The notes below the pieces were generated by a model. That model was given only the letters and a program-made list of their open reading frames with translations. It ran no database searches and was not told where the DNA came from. From Nocardia sp. NBC_00508 (GTDB lineage: Bacteria > Actinomycetota > Actinomycetes > Mycobacteriales > Mycobacteriaceae), in assembly GCF_036346875.1 (NCBI RefSeq), contig NZ_CP107852.1:3968001-4032000 (forward strand): a DNA stretch of 64,000 nucleotides, in the 5' to 3' direction. Every line of letters starts with the position of its first letter. Position 1 is the first letter of the stretch. The translations under genes were made by a program, and so were the position numbers. This document shows, piece by piece, positions 17,299-25,333 of the stretch.

Positions 17299-18906
17299 TT
17301 GAAATTCCACAGAGCAATGGCGATGACAGCGGCGGTATTACTGGCCACGAGCCTCGGACTGGCCGCCTGTTCCTCCGGCGGCGGCGCCGATGCCGACATC
17401 GTCACCGTCAACGGTGGCGAGCCGCAGAATCCGTTGGTACCCACCAATACCAACGAGAACATGGGCGGGCGCGTGGTCGACCGCTTGTTCGCGGGCCTGA
17501 AGTACTACGACGCCAACGGCAAGGCGCACGACGAAATGGCGGAGTCGATCCAGACCACGGATCGCAAGAACTACCGGGTCACCCTCGAACCGAACTGGAA
17601 GTTCAGCGACGGCACCCCGGTGACGGCCAAGTCGTTCGTCGACGCGTGGAACTACGGCGCGCTCGGCAGCAATGGCCAGCTGCAGAGCTATGTGTTCAGC
17701 CCGATCCTCGGTTTCGACGAGGTGTCCGCGGAAAAGCCGGCGGCACAGACGATGTCGGGCCTGAAGGTGGTCGATGACCGCACCTTCACCATCGAGCTGA
17801 AGGCGCCCTCGATCGACTTCGAGACCGGGCTCGGATACGCGCCGTTCTACCCGCTGCCGGAGGCCGCATTCAAGGACATGAAGGCGTACGGGGAGAACCC
17901 GATCGGCAACGGCCCCTACAAGTTCGCCCGCACCGGGGCTTGGGAGCACAACGTCAAGATCGATCTGGTGCCCAATCCGGACTACCCCGGTGGCCGCCCG
18001 GCCAAGAACAAGGGTCTGCGGTTCGTGATGTACCAGTCCTACGACACCGCGTACGCCGACCTGCAAGCGGGCAACCTCGACGCGCTCGACACCGTGCCCG
18101 ACAGCGCGCTCACCTCCTACCACCAGGAACTCGGCGACCGCGCGATCTCCAAGCCGGTCGCGCAGAACCAGCACATCGGCATCCAGTCCAACGTGCCGCA
18201 CTTCTCGGGCCAGGAAGGGCTGCTGCGGCGCAGAGCGATTTCGATGGCGATCAACCGAGAACAGATATCCCAGAACATCTTCCAGGGCACCCGGATTCCG
18301 GCGCGCGACTTCACCGCGAGCACGCTGCCCGGGTTCGACCCGAACCTGCCCGGCTCGGAGGTGCTGAAGTACAACCCCGACGAGGCCAAGAAACTGTGGG
18401 CGCAGGCCGACGCGATCGCGCCGTGGTCGGGGCGCTACCAGATCGCCTACAACTCCGACGGCGGCCACCAGGCCTGGATCGAGGCTGTAGCGAACAGCGT
18501 GAAGAACACCCTCGGCATCGACGCGGTCGGCACGCCGTACCCGACGTTCAAGAACGTCCGCGACGAGATCACCGGGCACACGATCGACAAGGCGTTCCGC
18601 TACGGCTGGCAGGGCGACTACCCGACCATGCTGCAGTTCCTCACCTCGCAGTACTACAGCTACTCCGAGACCAACAATGTCGACTACAACAACCCCGAAT
18701 TCGACCGCCTGCTCGACGCCGCGCAGGCCGCGCCGACCCAGGACGAGTCCTACAAGATCATCGCGCAGGCCCAGGCCCTGCTGATCAAGGACATGGCCGA
18801 CATCCCGGTGCTCGACTACGTCGCCGCCGCGGGTCGCTCGGACCGGGTGCGGAAGGCCGAACTCGCCTGGAACGGCCTGTTCGCCTTCGAGAACATCGAG
18901 AAGTAG
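17299..18906 (+). CDS. dppA: Peptide ABC transporter substrate-binding lipoprotein
   Basis: Family 5 extracellular solute-binding protein, 535 residues from TTG 17299 with GGGAGA 6 bases upstream. It has a lipoprotein signal (AMAMTAAVLLATSLGLAAC, lipobox LAAC) and is expected to be lipid-anchored outside the membrane. The mature part has the oligopeptide-binding signature region (YRVTLEPNWKFSDGTPVTAKSFVDAW) and the internal RRAISMAINREQI. First gene of the four-gene transporter operon. The peptide range cannot be read from sequence. The TTG start is chosen because longer starts put extra residues before the signal peptide. Confidence 0.88.
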   Translation: MKFHRAMAMTAAVLLATSLGLAACSSGGGADADIVTVNGGEPQNPLVPTNTNENMGGRVVDRLFAGLKYYDANGKAHDEMAESIQTTDRKNYRVTLEPNWKFSDGTPVTAKSFVDAWNYGALGSNGQLQSYVFSPILGFDEVSAEKPAAQTMSGLKVVDDRTFTIELKAPSIDFETGLGYAPFYPLPEAAFKDMKAYGENPIGNGPYKFARTGAWEHNVKIDLVPNPDYPGGRPAKNKGLRFVMYQSYDTAYADLQAGNLDALDTVPDSALTSYHQELGDRAISKPVAQNQHIGIQSNVPHFSGQEGLLRRRAISMAINREQISQNIFQGTRIPARDFTASTLPGFDPNLPGSEVLKYNPDEAKKLWAQADAIAPWSGRYQIAYNSDGGHQAWIEAVANSVKNTLGIDAVGTPYPTFKNVRDEITGHTIDKAFRYGWQGDYPTMLQFLTSQYYSYSETNNVDYNNPEFDRLLDAAQAAPTQDESYKIIAQAQALLIKDMADIPVLDYVAAAGRSDRVRKAELAWNGLFAFENIEK

Positions 18907-18964
18907 CCGCTCCTGCCGCCCCGCGTCGGCTCCGGCGCGGGGCAGCGCCGACCCAGGAGGCGAA

Positions 18965-19891
18965 ATGGCCTGGTATGTCCTGCGGCGTCTGCTTCAAATG
19001 ATCCCCGTCTTCCTCGGGGCGACGCTGCTCATCTATGCCTTGGTGTTCCTCGTTCCCGGCGACCCGATCCACGCGCTGGCCGGCGACAAGCCGATGACGC
19101 CCGCGGTGGAGGCGCAGCTGCGGGCGCGCTACCACCTCGACGAGCCGTTCCTCGTGCAGTATCTGCTGTTTCTGAAGGGCATCGTCACGTTGGACTTCGG
19201 AACGGCCTTCTCCGGCAGGCCGGTACGGGACGAACTCGCGCGCGCGTTCCCGATCACGATCAAACTGGCGTTGCTGGCCGTGCTCGTCGAGTCGGTCTTC
19301 GGCATCGCATTCGGGCTGATCGCGGGGCTGCGCAAGGGCAGGCTGTTCGATTCGACGATGCTGGTGGTCAGCCTGATCGCCATCGCCGTTCCGGTCTTCG
19401 TGGTCGGCTTCCTCGCGCAGTTCCTGCTCGGGGTGAAATGGGGAATCGCGCCGGTGACCGTCTCCGGGCAGGCGACGCTCGGTGAACTGCTGGTCCCGGC
19501 GTTCGTGCTCGGATCGCTCTCCTTCGCCTATGTCTTGCGGTTGACGCGAAACTCGGTGGCGGAGAACATGTCCGCCGACTACGTCCGCACCGCGACGGCC
19601 AAAGGGCTCGGGCGGCGGCGCGTAGTGACCGTGCACATCCTGCGCAACTCGATGATCCCGGTGATCACCTTCCTCGGCGCCGACCTGGGCGCCCTGATGG
19701 GCGGCGCGATCGTCACCGAGGGGATATTCAACATTCCCGGCGTCGGCGGCACGCTCTACCAGGCGATCACCCGGGGCGAGCCGCCCACGGTGGTCTCCTT
19801 CGTCACGGTGCTGATCGTCATCTTCCTGATCACCAACCTGGTCGTCGACCTGCTCTACGCCGCACTCGACCCGAGGATTCGCTATGCCTGA
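18965..19891 (+). CDS. dppB: Peptide ABC transporter permease DppB
   Basis: 308 residues with six membrane helices and the family start MAWYVLRRLLQMIPVFLGATLLI. The cytoplasmic EAA loop is RTATAKGLGRRRVVTVHILRN, which contacts the ATPase. AGGAGG lies just before the ATG. It overlaps dppC by 8 bases. It forms the membrane channel with DppC. Confidence 0.92.
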   Translation: MAWYVLRRLLQMIPVFLGATLLIYALVFLVPGDPIHALAGDKPMTPAVEAQLRARYHLDEPFLVQYLLFLKGIVTLDFGTAFSGRPVRDELARAFPITIKLALLAVLVESVFGIAFGLIAGLRKGRLFDSTMLVVSLIAIAVPVFVVGFLAQFLLGVKWGIAPVTVSGQATLGELLVPAFVLGSLSFAYVLRLTRNSVAENMSADYVRTATAKGLGRRRVVTVHILRNSMIPVITFLGADLGALMGGAIVTEGIFNIPGVGGTLYQAITRGEPPTVVSFVTVLIVIFLITNLVVDLLYAALDPRIRYA

Positions 19892-20843
19892 CCTGACCAA
19901 GGGCGGCGGCCGGGTGCGCCGCGGCCAGGAGCATTTCGTCGCGCCGCCCGACGAGGTGGAGGTGCTCGCCACCGACGTCGTGCTGGATTCCGGTGCGCCG
20001 ACCAGCATCTGGCGCGACGCGTGGCGGCAGCTGCGCCGCAACCCGATCTTCATCGCCGCGGCGGTGCTGATCGTGTTCGTGCTGATCGTGGTGATCTGGC
20101 CGGGTTGGTTCACCGGCCAGGACCCCCGCTACTGCAACGGCGACTTCAGCATGGACCCGCGCAGCGCGGGACACCCTTTCGGCTTCGACAAGCAGGGGTG
20201 CGATATCTACGCCCGAACCATCTACGGCGCACGGGCTTCCGTGTTGGCCGGGATCGGCGCGACCCTGCTCTTCGTGCTGATCGGCGGCACACTCGGGGCG
20301 CTGTCGGGTTTCTACGGGGGTCCGCTGGACTCGTTCGTCTCCCGGGTCGCCGAGATCTTCTACGCGATTCCCCTGATGCTGGCCGCCATCGTGATCATGC
20401 AGCTGCTGGATGCCCGCACGATCTGGACCGTGATCGTCATCCTCGCCTCGTTCACCTGGCCGCAGGCGGCGCGGATCGCCCGCAGCGCGGTGATCCAGGC
20501 GAAGAACAGCGATTACGTCACGGCGGCACAGGCATTGGGCGTTTCCCGGCTACAGACATTGCTACGCCACGTGCTGCCGAACGCGGCGGGACCGCTGATC
20601 GTGGTCACCACGTTGTGGCTGGGGGTTTTCATCGTCACCGAGGCGACACTGTCCTACCTCGGCGTCGGATTGCCACGCACCGTGGTGTCCTGGGGCGCGG
20701 ACATCGCCACCGGACAGAAGGAGATCCGCACCTCGCCGATCCTGTTCTATCCCGCGACGGCCCTGGCACTGACCGTGCTGAGCTTCATCATGCTGGGCGA
20801 CGCCGTGCGTGACGCCCTCGATCCGAAGGCGAGGAAGCGATGA
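19884..20843 (+). CDS. dppC: Peptide ABC transporter permease DppC
   Basis: 319 residues. It has the OppC N-terminal region (WRQLRRNPIFIAAAVLIVFVLIVVIWPGWF), a long extracytoplasmic loop containing HPFGFDKQGCDIYARTIYG, and a C-terminal six-helix permease core. The EAA loop is VTAAQALGVSRLQTLLRHVLPN. Overlaps dppB by 8 bases and dppD by 4, so translation of the three is coupled. Confidence 0.92.
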   Translation: MPDLTKGGGRVRRGQEHFVAPPDEVEVLATDVVLDSGAPTSIWRDAWRQLRRNPIFIAAAVLIVFVLIVVIWPGWFTGQDPRYCNGDFSMDPRSAGHPFGFDKQGCDIYARTIYGARASVLAGIGATLLFVLIGGTLGALSGFYGGPLDSFVSRVAEIFYAIPLMLAAIVIMQLLDARTIWTVIVILASFTWPQAARIARSAVIQAKNSDYVTAAQALGVSRLQTLLRHVLPNAAGPLIVVTTLWLGVFIVTEATLSYLGVGLPRTVVSWGADIATGQKEIRTSPILFYPATALALTVLSFIMLGDAVRDALDPKARKR

Positions 20844-22519
20844 GCCAGGGGAAGCCGCTGCTCGACATCACCGGTCTCAACGTGAGTTTCAGCACCGAGG
20901 GCAAGCAGGTGCCCGCGGTCCGGGACGTGAGCCTGTCGGTGTATCCGGGCCAGACCGTGGCCATCGTCGGCGAATCGGGCTCGGGCAAGTCGACCACGGC
21001 GCACGCCATCATCGATCTGCTGCCGGGAACGGGGCGGATCACCTCCGGCGCGATCATGTTCGATGGCAAGGACCTCACCGGCGCCTCGAAGCGTGACATC
21101 GTCGCCGTCCGCGGCAGCGGTATCGGTCTTGTGCCGCAGGATCCGATGTCGAATCTGAATCCGGTGTGGAAGATCGGGTTCCAGATCCGGGAGACCCTGG
21201 AGGCCAACGGCATTGCGAAGGACAAGGCGGCGAGCAAGCGGGCGGTGGAACTGCTCGAGGAAGCGGGTATGCCCGATGCGGAACGCCGGGTGAACCAGTA
21301 TCCGCACGAGTTCTCCGGCGGCATGCGCCAGCGCGCGCTGATCGCGATCGGTCTGGCCTGCCGCCCCAAACTACTCATCGCCGACGAGCCGACCTCGGCG
21401 CTGGACGTGACCGTACAGCGGCAGATCCTCGACCATCTCGATCGGCTCACCACCGAACTCGGCACGGCGGTTCTGCTGATCACGCACGATCTCGGGCTGG
21501 CAGCGGAGCGCGCCGAACACTTGGTGGTGATGTATCGCGGTCGGGTGGTGGAATCCGGCCCCGCCTTGCGGATCCTGCGCGATCCCCAGCACCTGTACAC
21601 CAAGCGGCTGGTGAGCTCGGCGCCCTCGCTGGCCGCGCAGCGGCAGTCGTCGGTGCGGCAGCGGGCCGAGATCCGCGCGCAGGCCGGGCAGGCGGCGGCG
21701 GCCGCAGAGCTCGCGGCGGTTCCGGACGAGGTGGTCATAGCCGAGCACCTGACCAAGACGTTTCGTATTCGCGATCGCGCGCCGTGGAAGTCGACCGAGT
21801 TCGTCGCGGTCGACGACGTGTCGTTCCGGCTACGGCGCGGTTCGACCACGGCGATCGTCGGCGAATCCGGGTCGGGCAAGACGACGGTGGCGCAGATGGT
21901 TCTCGGTCTGCTCGCACCGACATCCGGATCGGTCACCTTCGACGGCAACGAGGTCGCCACACTGAAGCGCAAGGGCGCCTTCGCTTTCCGGCGCCGGGTG
22001 CAGCCGGTTTTCCAGGACCCGTACGGCTCGCTCGACCCGATGTACACGATCTACCGCACCATCGAAGAGCCGCTGCGCGTCCACCGGATCGGCACTCCCG
22101 AGGAGCGGGAGGCAACCGTCCGGGAACTGCTCGACAAAGTCGCGCTGCCCACCAGCGTGATGCGGCGCTACCCGAACGAGCTGTCCGGCGGGCAGCGCCA
22201 GCGCGTGGCCGTCGCTCGTGCGCTGGCGCTCCGGCCCGAAGTGGTGGTGTGCGACGAGGCGGTATCCGCACTCGACGTGCTGGTACAGGCGCAGATACTG
22301 CGGCTGCTCAATGAGCTGCAGGCCGAGTTGGGGCTGACGTATCTGTTCATCACCCACGATCTGGCCGTGGTCCGGCAGATCGCCGACGACGTGCTGGTCA
22401 TGCAGCGCGGGAAGGTGGTCGAGGCGGCGTCCACCGACGAGGTGTTCGACAACCCGCGCCAGGAATACACACGCAAGCTGCTCGACGCGATCCCCGGCCG
22501 CGCCCTGCTGGCCGGGTAG
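20840..22519 (+). CDS. dppD: Peptide ABC transporter ATPase, DppD-DppF fusion
   Basis: 559 residues holding two complete ABC ATPase domains in one chain. Domain 1 has Walker A GESGSGKS at residues 44-51, signature FSGGMRQRALIA and Walker B LLIADEPTSALD. Domain 2 has GESGSGKT, LSGGQRQRVAVARAL and VVVCDEAVSALD. Both catalytic glutamates are present, so both sites look active. Each domain ends with the oligopeptide-transporter tail region (GRVVESGPALRILRDPQHLYTKRL; GKVVEAASTDEVFDNPRQEYTRKLL). This fused form is the same as Rv3663c. Its stop TAG begins the family A repeat that follows. Confidence 0.92.
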   Translation: MSQGKPLLDITGLNVSFSTEGKQVPAVRDVSLSVYPGQTVAIVGESGSGKSTTAHAIIDLLPGTGRITSGAIMFDGKDLTGASKRDIVAVRGSGIGLVPQDPMSNLNPVWKIGFQIRETLEANGIAKDKAASKRAVELLEEAGMPDAERRVNQYPHEFSGGMRQRALIAIGLACRPKLLIADEPTSALDVTVQRQILDHLDRLTTELGTAVLLITHDLGLAAERAEHLVVMYRGRVVESGPALRILRDPQHLYTKRLVSSAPSLAAQRQSSVRQRAEIRAQAGQAAAAAELAAVPDEVVIAEHLTKTFRIRDRAPWKSTEFVAVDDVSFRLRRGSTTAIVGESGSGKTTVAQMVLGLLAPTSGSVTFDGNEVATLKRKGAFAFRRRVQPVFQDPYGSLDPMYTIYRTIEEPLRVHRIGTPEEREATVRELLDKVALPTSVMRRYPNELSGGQRQRVAVARALALRPEVVVCDEAVSALDVLVQAQILRLLNELQAELGLTYLFITHDLAVVRQIADDVLVMQRGKVVEAASTDEVFDNPRQEYTRKLLDAIPGRALLAG

Positions 22520-22600
22520 GCGATACCTCCGCCTTCGCTCGGGCCGTGCGCGGGCTGTGGACGGACTACGTCCGACTGCGCCCACTAGCGCAGGCCGGGC
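22517..22600. repeat. Family A intergenic repeat, single copy
   Basis: TAGGCGATACCTCCGCC, GCTCGGGCC, then GGACGGACTACGTCCGAC, whose GGAC-GTCC palindrome is the family core. The left end contains the dppD stop codon. Confidence 0.65.
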
Positions 22601-22641
22601 GGCCGGATCGGTCCCGGCGTACGCCAGTAGCCTCGTATGCC

Positions 22642-23388
22642 GTGACCGATCCGCTACAGCCCCTCGCCGATCTGCCGGGTGTCCGGGACGCGGCCGACCG
22701 CGCCCGCGACGCGCTCGCCGAGGTGCATCGGCACAAGGCCAACCGCCGTGGATGGCCGACCACGGCGGCCGAGGCCGCGGTGCGCGCGGCCCGATCTTCG
22801 GCCGCCATCGACGGCGGCAGCACGGAACTCCCCGCCGACGGTCGCGTGGCGGATCCGATCTTGGCCGGTTCCCTGCGGGTGGGGCAGGCGCTGGACGGTG
22901 ACGCGCTGCGGAACCTGGTAACCACCTGGCAGCGGGCGCCGCTGCAGGCGCTGGCGCGGCTGCATCTGCTCGCCGCCGCGGATCTGGTCTCGGCGGAGGA
23001 GTCGCTCGGTAGGCCACGCGGCGAGGACGGGGTGGCGCAGCGGTTGGATCTGCTGGCGCAGATCGTGCTCGGCTCCCGGGCGCCCGCACCGGTGATCGCG
23101 GCCGTAGTACACGGTGAGCTACTGGCGCTGCGACCGTTCGGGACGGCCGACGGCGTGGTCGCGCGGGCGGCCTCCCGCCTGGTCGCCGTGTCCAGTGGGC
23201 TGGACCCGCACAGTCTCGGCGTACCGGAGGTGTTCTGGTTGCGCAGGCGCCAGGCATACCTGGACGCGGCTGCCGGGTTCGGGACCGGAGATCCGGAGGC
23301 CGTCGGCGGCTGGGTGATTCTCTGCTGCGGGGCCTTCGAGGACGGGGCGCGCGAGGCTACATCTATCGCCGATTCGGCGGCGGGATAA
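22642..23388 (+). CDS. Degenerate Fic-fold protein (Rv3662c-like)
   Basis: 248 residues from GTG 22642. The plan matches Fic/DOC proteins: an N-terminal helix with RSSAAIDG, where Fic_N proteins have SSAIEG, and later VVHGELLALRPFGTADGVVAR where active Fic enzymes have H-x-F-x-x-I-HPF-x-DGNGR-x-x-R. The catalytic histidine of HPF is arginine and DGNGR is lost, so AMP-transfer is not expected. It may be a structural or regulatory remnant. Position between dppD and the HAD gene matches Rv3662c, so the loss is probably old rather than recent decay. Fold assignment is from motif alignment by eye. Confidence 0.6.
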   Translation: MTDPLQPLADLPGVRDAADRARDALAEVHRHKANRRGWPTTAAEAAVRAARSSAAIDGGSTELPADGRVADPILAGSLRVGQALDGDALRNLVTTWQRAPLQALARLHLLAAADLVSAEESLGRPRGEDGVAQRLDLLAQIVLGSRAPAPVIAAVVHGELLALRPFGTADGVVARAASRLVAVSSGLDPHSLGVPEVFWLRRRQAYLDAAAGFGTGDPEAVGGWVILCCGAFEDGAREATSIADSAAG

Positions 23389-23408
23389 CAGCGCCCCCTA
23401 CACGTCGA

Positions 23409-23444
23409 AGCGGGCGGCGTTGTCTGTCGACCTCACCGCCCGCT
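23409..23444 (-). terminator. GC-rich hairpin at the end of the predicted small RNA
   Basis: Perfect 9-base arms AGCGGGCGG (23409-23417) and its complement (23436-23444), loop of 18 bases. No T tract. Confidence 0.5.
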
Positions 23445-23700
23445 AGCACGGACTACCGGGTTACCAAGCGTGCTGGTTGGGTTGTGTTCTGCGGCCTCGG
23501 CGACCATCCGGACATCGCCGGTTCATCCCCGCAACCTGTGCGAGGCCCTCGCCGTCGAATACCCGGATTTCGCAGGCCCACAACGCTTCTGCCCTTGTAG
23601 CGGCGTGCTCCGCGTGGGTGCCTGGTGTCCGTGCTGGGAAAGATGGTTGGGAGACAGTTCCTTCTCTTCCGGTCCTGCCTTGGCCTTCCGTCCCTCCGTA
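23409..23700 (-). ncRNA. Ms1/MTS2823-type small RNA (predicted)
   Basis: The 493-base gap between the Rv3662c-like and Rv3661-like genes has no convincing ORF. On the minus strand it has a promoter at 23735-23707 (TTGATG, 17-base spacer, TAGAAA), a start near 23700, and a strong 9-base GC hairpin at 23444-23409 that would end a transcript of about 290 nt. In M. tuberculosis the abundant RNA polymerase-binding RNA MTS2823 (ncRv13661, the Ms1 homologue) lies at exactly this position and orientation, downstream of Rv3661. I rely on synteny, length and promoter; I cannot confirm the fold. It could also be a long leader of something not recognised. Confidence 0.62.
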
Positions 23701-23706
23701 GTTACC

Positions 23707-23735
23707 TTTCTACACTGTGACTGCATTCACATCAA
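23707..23735 (-). promoter_or_regulatory. Small RNA promoter with embedded perfect Crp site
   Basis: On the minus strand TTGATG (23735-23730) and TAGAAA (23712-23707) are 17 bases apart. The symmetric palindrome TGTGA-CTGCAT-TCACA occupies 23716-23731, overlapping the -35 and filling most of the spacer. This is the full Crp consensus. With Crp encoded at 6829-7503 and its recognition helix conserved, binding is expected. The position suggests repression, although class II type activation cannot be excluded. Confidence 0.65.
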
Positions 23736-23881
23736 GAGTGCGGGTGGCATTGGATAATCGGCGTGTTTCCCGGCGTTTCATGGTTAAAATGCCTGGTCCT
23801 TCGCCCCTTGCGCCGAGGCGGCAAACCCACCGGCAAGCACCCGGCGACCCCGCCCTGGCCGACACCCCGGACGTCCGGACC

Positions 23882-24691
23882 TCAGCGGCGACGGCGCAGG
23901 ATCCGGTAGCTGATCGCGCCGGCCAGTAGCGCACTCACACCGACCGCGGCCGTCGCCGCGAGCGTGGTGGACGACGGCGCCTGGAAGCGCGCCCACAGCG
24001 AGACGGGGTTGGAGAAGGTCAGAATCGGCCAGCCCCGCGCGGAAGCCTCGCGACGCAGGTTGCGGTCCGGATTGACCGCGGTCGGGTGCCCTACCGCGGC
24101 GAGCAGCGGTAGATCGGTGATCGAGTCGGAGTAGGCGTAGCAGCGGGACAGGTCGTAACCCTCGCTGGCGGCAAGCTTTTCGATCGCGGCGACCTTGCCA
24201 TCGCCGTAGCAGTAGAACTCGACGTCTCCGGTGTACTTGCCATCCGCCACCACCATCCGGGTGGCGGCGGTGTGCGAGGCGCCGAGCGCTTCGGCGATCG
24301 GGGCGACGATCTCCTCGCCGGAGGCCGACACGATCACCACGTCGTGCCCGCGGATCTTGTGGTCGGCGATCAGATCGGCCGCCTCCGCGTAGATCAGGGG
24401 ATCGACCAGATCGTGCAATGTCTCGCCCACAATGGATTTCACCTGTTCGACGTCCCAGCCCGCGCACATGCTGGTCAGGTGGGCGCGCATCCGCTCCATC
24501 TGGTCGTGGTCGGCTCCGGACAGCAAGAACAGGAAGTGGGCGTAGCTGCTCTCCAGGACGGCGCGGCGGTTCAGAAGCCCCTGCGCGTAGAAGGGCTTGC
24601 TGAACACGAACGTGCTCGATTTCGCGATCACGGTCTTGTCGAGGTCGAAGAAGGCGGCGACGCGACCGCCTGCGGTGGCTGGGTTGTCCAC
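23882..24691 (-). CDS. HAD-superfamily phosphatase, SerB-like (Rv3661-like)
   Basis: 269 residues from GTG 24691. HAD motif I is FFDLDKTVIAKSS, motif II IVSASGEE, and motif IV YSDSITDLPLL. The cap (HDQMERMRAHLTSMCAGWD) is that of the HAD-IB group, which includes phosphoserine phosphatase and acyltransferase-linked members. The C-terminus has one membrane helix (LAATAAVGVSALLAGAISY) with a basic tail, so it is membrane attached, unlike SerB itself. It may act on a phosphorylated lipid or metabolite; the substrate is unknown. The longer open frame upstream to 24994 is the translated repeat array. Confidence 0.82.
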   Translation of the reverse strand: MDNPATAGGRVAAFFDLDKTVIAKSSTFVFSKPFYAQGLLNRRAVLESSYAHFLFLLSGADHDQMERMRAHLTSMCAGWDVEQVKSIVGETLHDLVDPLIYAEAADLIADHKIRGHDVVIVSASGEEIVAPIAEALGASHTAATRMVVADGKYTGDVEFYCYGDGKVAAIEKLAASEGYDLSRCYAYSDSITDLPLLAAVGHPTAVNPDRNLRREASARGWPILTFSNPVSLWARFQAPSSTTLAATAAVGVSALLAGAISYRILRRRR

Positions 24692-24704
24692 CCGACCAGG
24701 ATAG

Positions 24705-24977
24705 GCGGCTGCCTCGCCTGCGCTCGGCCCGGCGCGGTCTGAGGGCGGACTGCGTCCGGCTGTGTCTGTGATGCGGCTGCCTCGGCCTGCGCTCGGCCCG
24801 GCGCGGTCTGAGGGCGGACTGCGTCCGGCGGTGCCCGTTATGCGGCTGCCTCGCCTGCGCTCGGCCCGGCGCGGTCTGAGGGCGGACTGCGTCCGGCTGT
24901 GTCTGTGATGCGGCTGGCTCGGCCTGCGCTCGGCCCGGCGCGGTCTGAGGGCGGACTGCATTCCGCGGAGCCCATTA
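24705..24977. repeat. Family A repeat: four tandem units of 68-69 bp
   Basis: Units start at 24705, 24773, 24842 and 24910. Each reads GCGGCTGCCTCG, CTGCGCTCGGCCCGGCGC, GGTCTGAGGGCGGACTGC and GTCCGGC. Units 1 and 3 are almost identical, as are 2 and 3 in the core, which implies recent expansion. It sits directly upstream of the HAD gene start, so it is in or beside its promoter. Confidence 0.9.
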
Positions 24978-25085
24978 GGGATGCGACGTCCCATCGGCGG
25001 GCGGGCCGAGGTGGGCGGCCGCGCGGAAAGGTTTGCCCCGCAGACGCCGGGGGTCCGGGGGCCACAAAGTTGTCCGATGCCGGAC

Positions 25086-25116
25086 TTGCGTTGTGGCCAG
25101 GGATTGGGTGTAGTAT
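25086..25116 (+). promoter_or_regulatory. Probable promoter of the 6C RNA
   Basis: TTGCGT at 25086-25091 and TAGTAT at 25111-25116, spacer 19 bases. A start near 25123 would place the first hairpin of the RNA at its 5' end. Confidence 0.5.
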
Positions 25117-25122
25117 TGCTGG

Positions 25123-25216
25123 CACCTGGACATAGTCCAGGCGCGTTCAGCCCGACCCCCCGGGGCTGAACCCGACGGCCCCAGCCTCCTCCCCCCCCGG
25201 CTGGGGCCGTCCTCTA
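25123..25216 (+). ncRNA. 6C RNA (actinobacterial, B11-like)
   Basis: Three perfect hairpins in 90 bases: CCTGGAC/GTCCAGG at 25125-25131 and 25135-25141; GTTCAGCCC/GGGCTGAAC at 25145-25153 and 25163-25171, with exactly six C in its loop; and a 12-base stem at 25175-25186 and 25199-25210 with eight C in its loop. Two stems with C-rich loops define the 6C RNA family. In M. tuberculosis the family member B11 (ncRv13660c) lies next to Rv3660c on the same strand, as here next to ssd. B11 pairs through its C-rich loops with G-rich ribosome sites. The rest of 24978-25333 shows no gene. Confidence 0.9.
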
Positions 25217-25333
25217 TCTCCGGGACGATCCCGTTGGCCGCGTGGCTCGAAGAGTTGTCCACAGCCCGTGAGTTGTCCACATTCGGCACGGCACCCCTTC
25301 TTTCGTCGGCCGGATTCGACCACGCTGACCTGC

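Noticed and set aside
23726..23758. Plus-strand promoter reading (TTCACA with GATAAT)
   Set aside because: The spacer is 21 bases and no gene or hairpin follows in that direction before the convergent HAD gene. The minus-strand promoter with 17-base spacing and a synteny-supported RNA fits better.
24705..24977. Possible CRISPR array
   Set aside because: The units are contiguous 68-69 bp tandem copies without unique spacers, and no cas gene is present.
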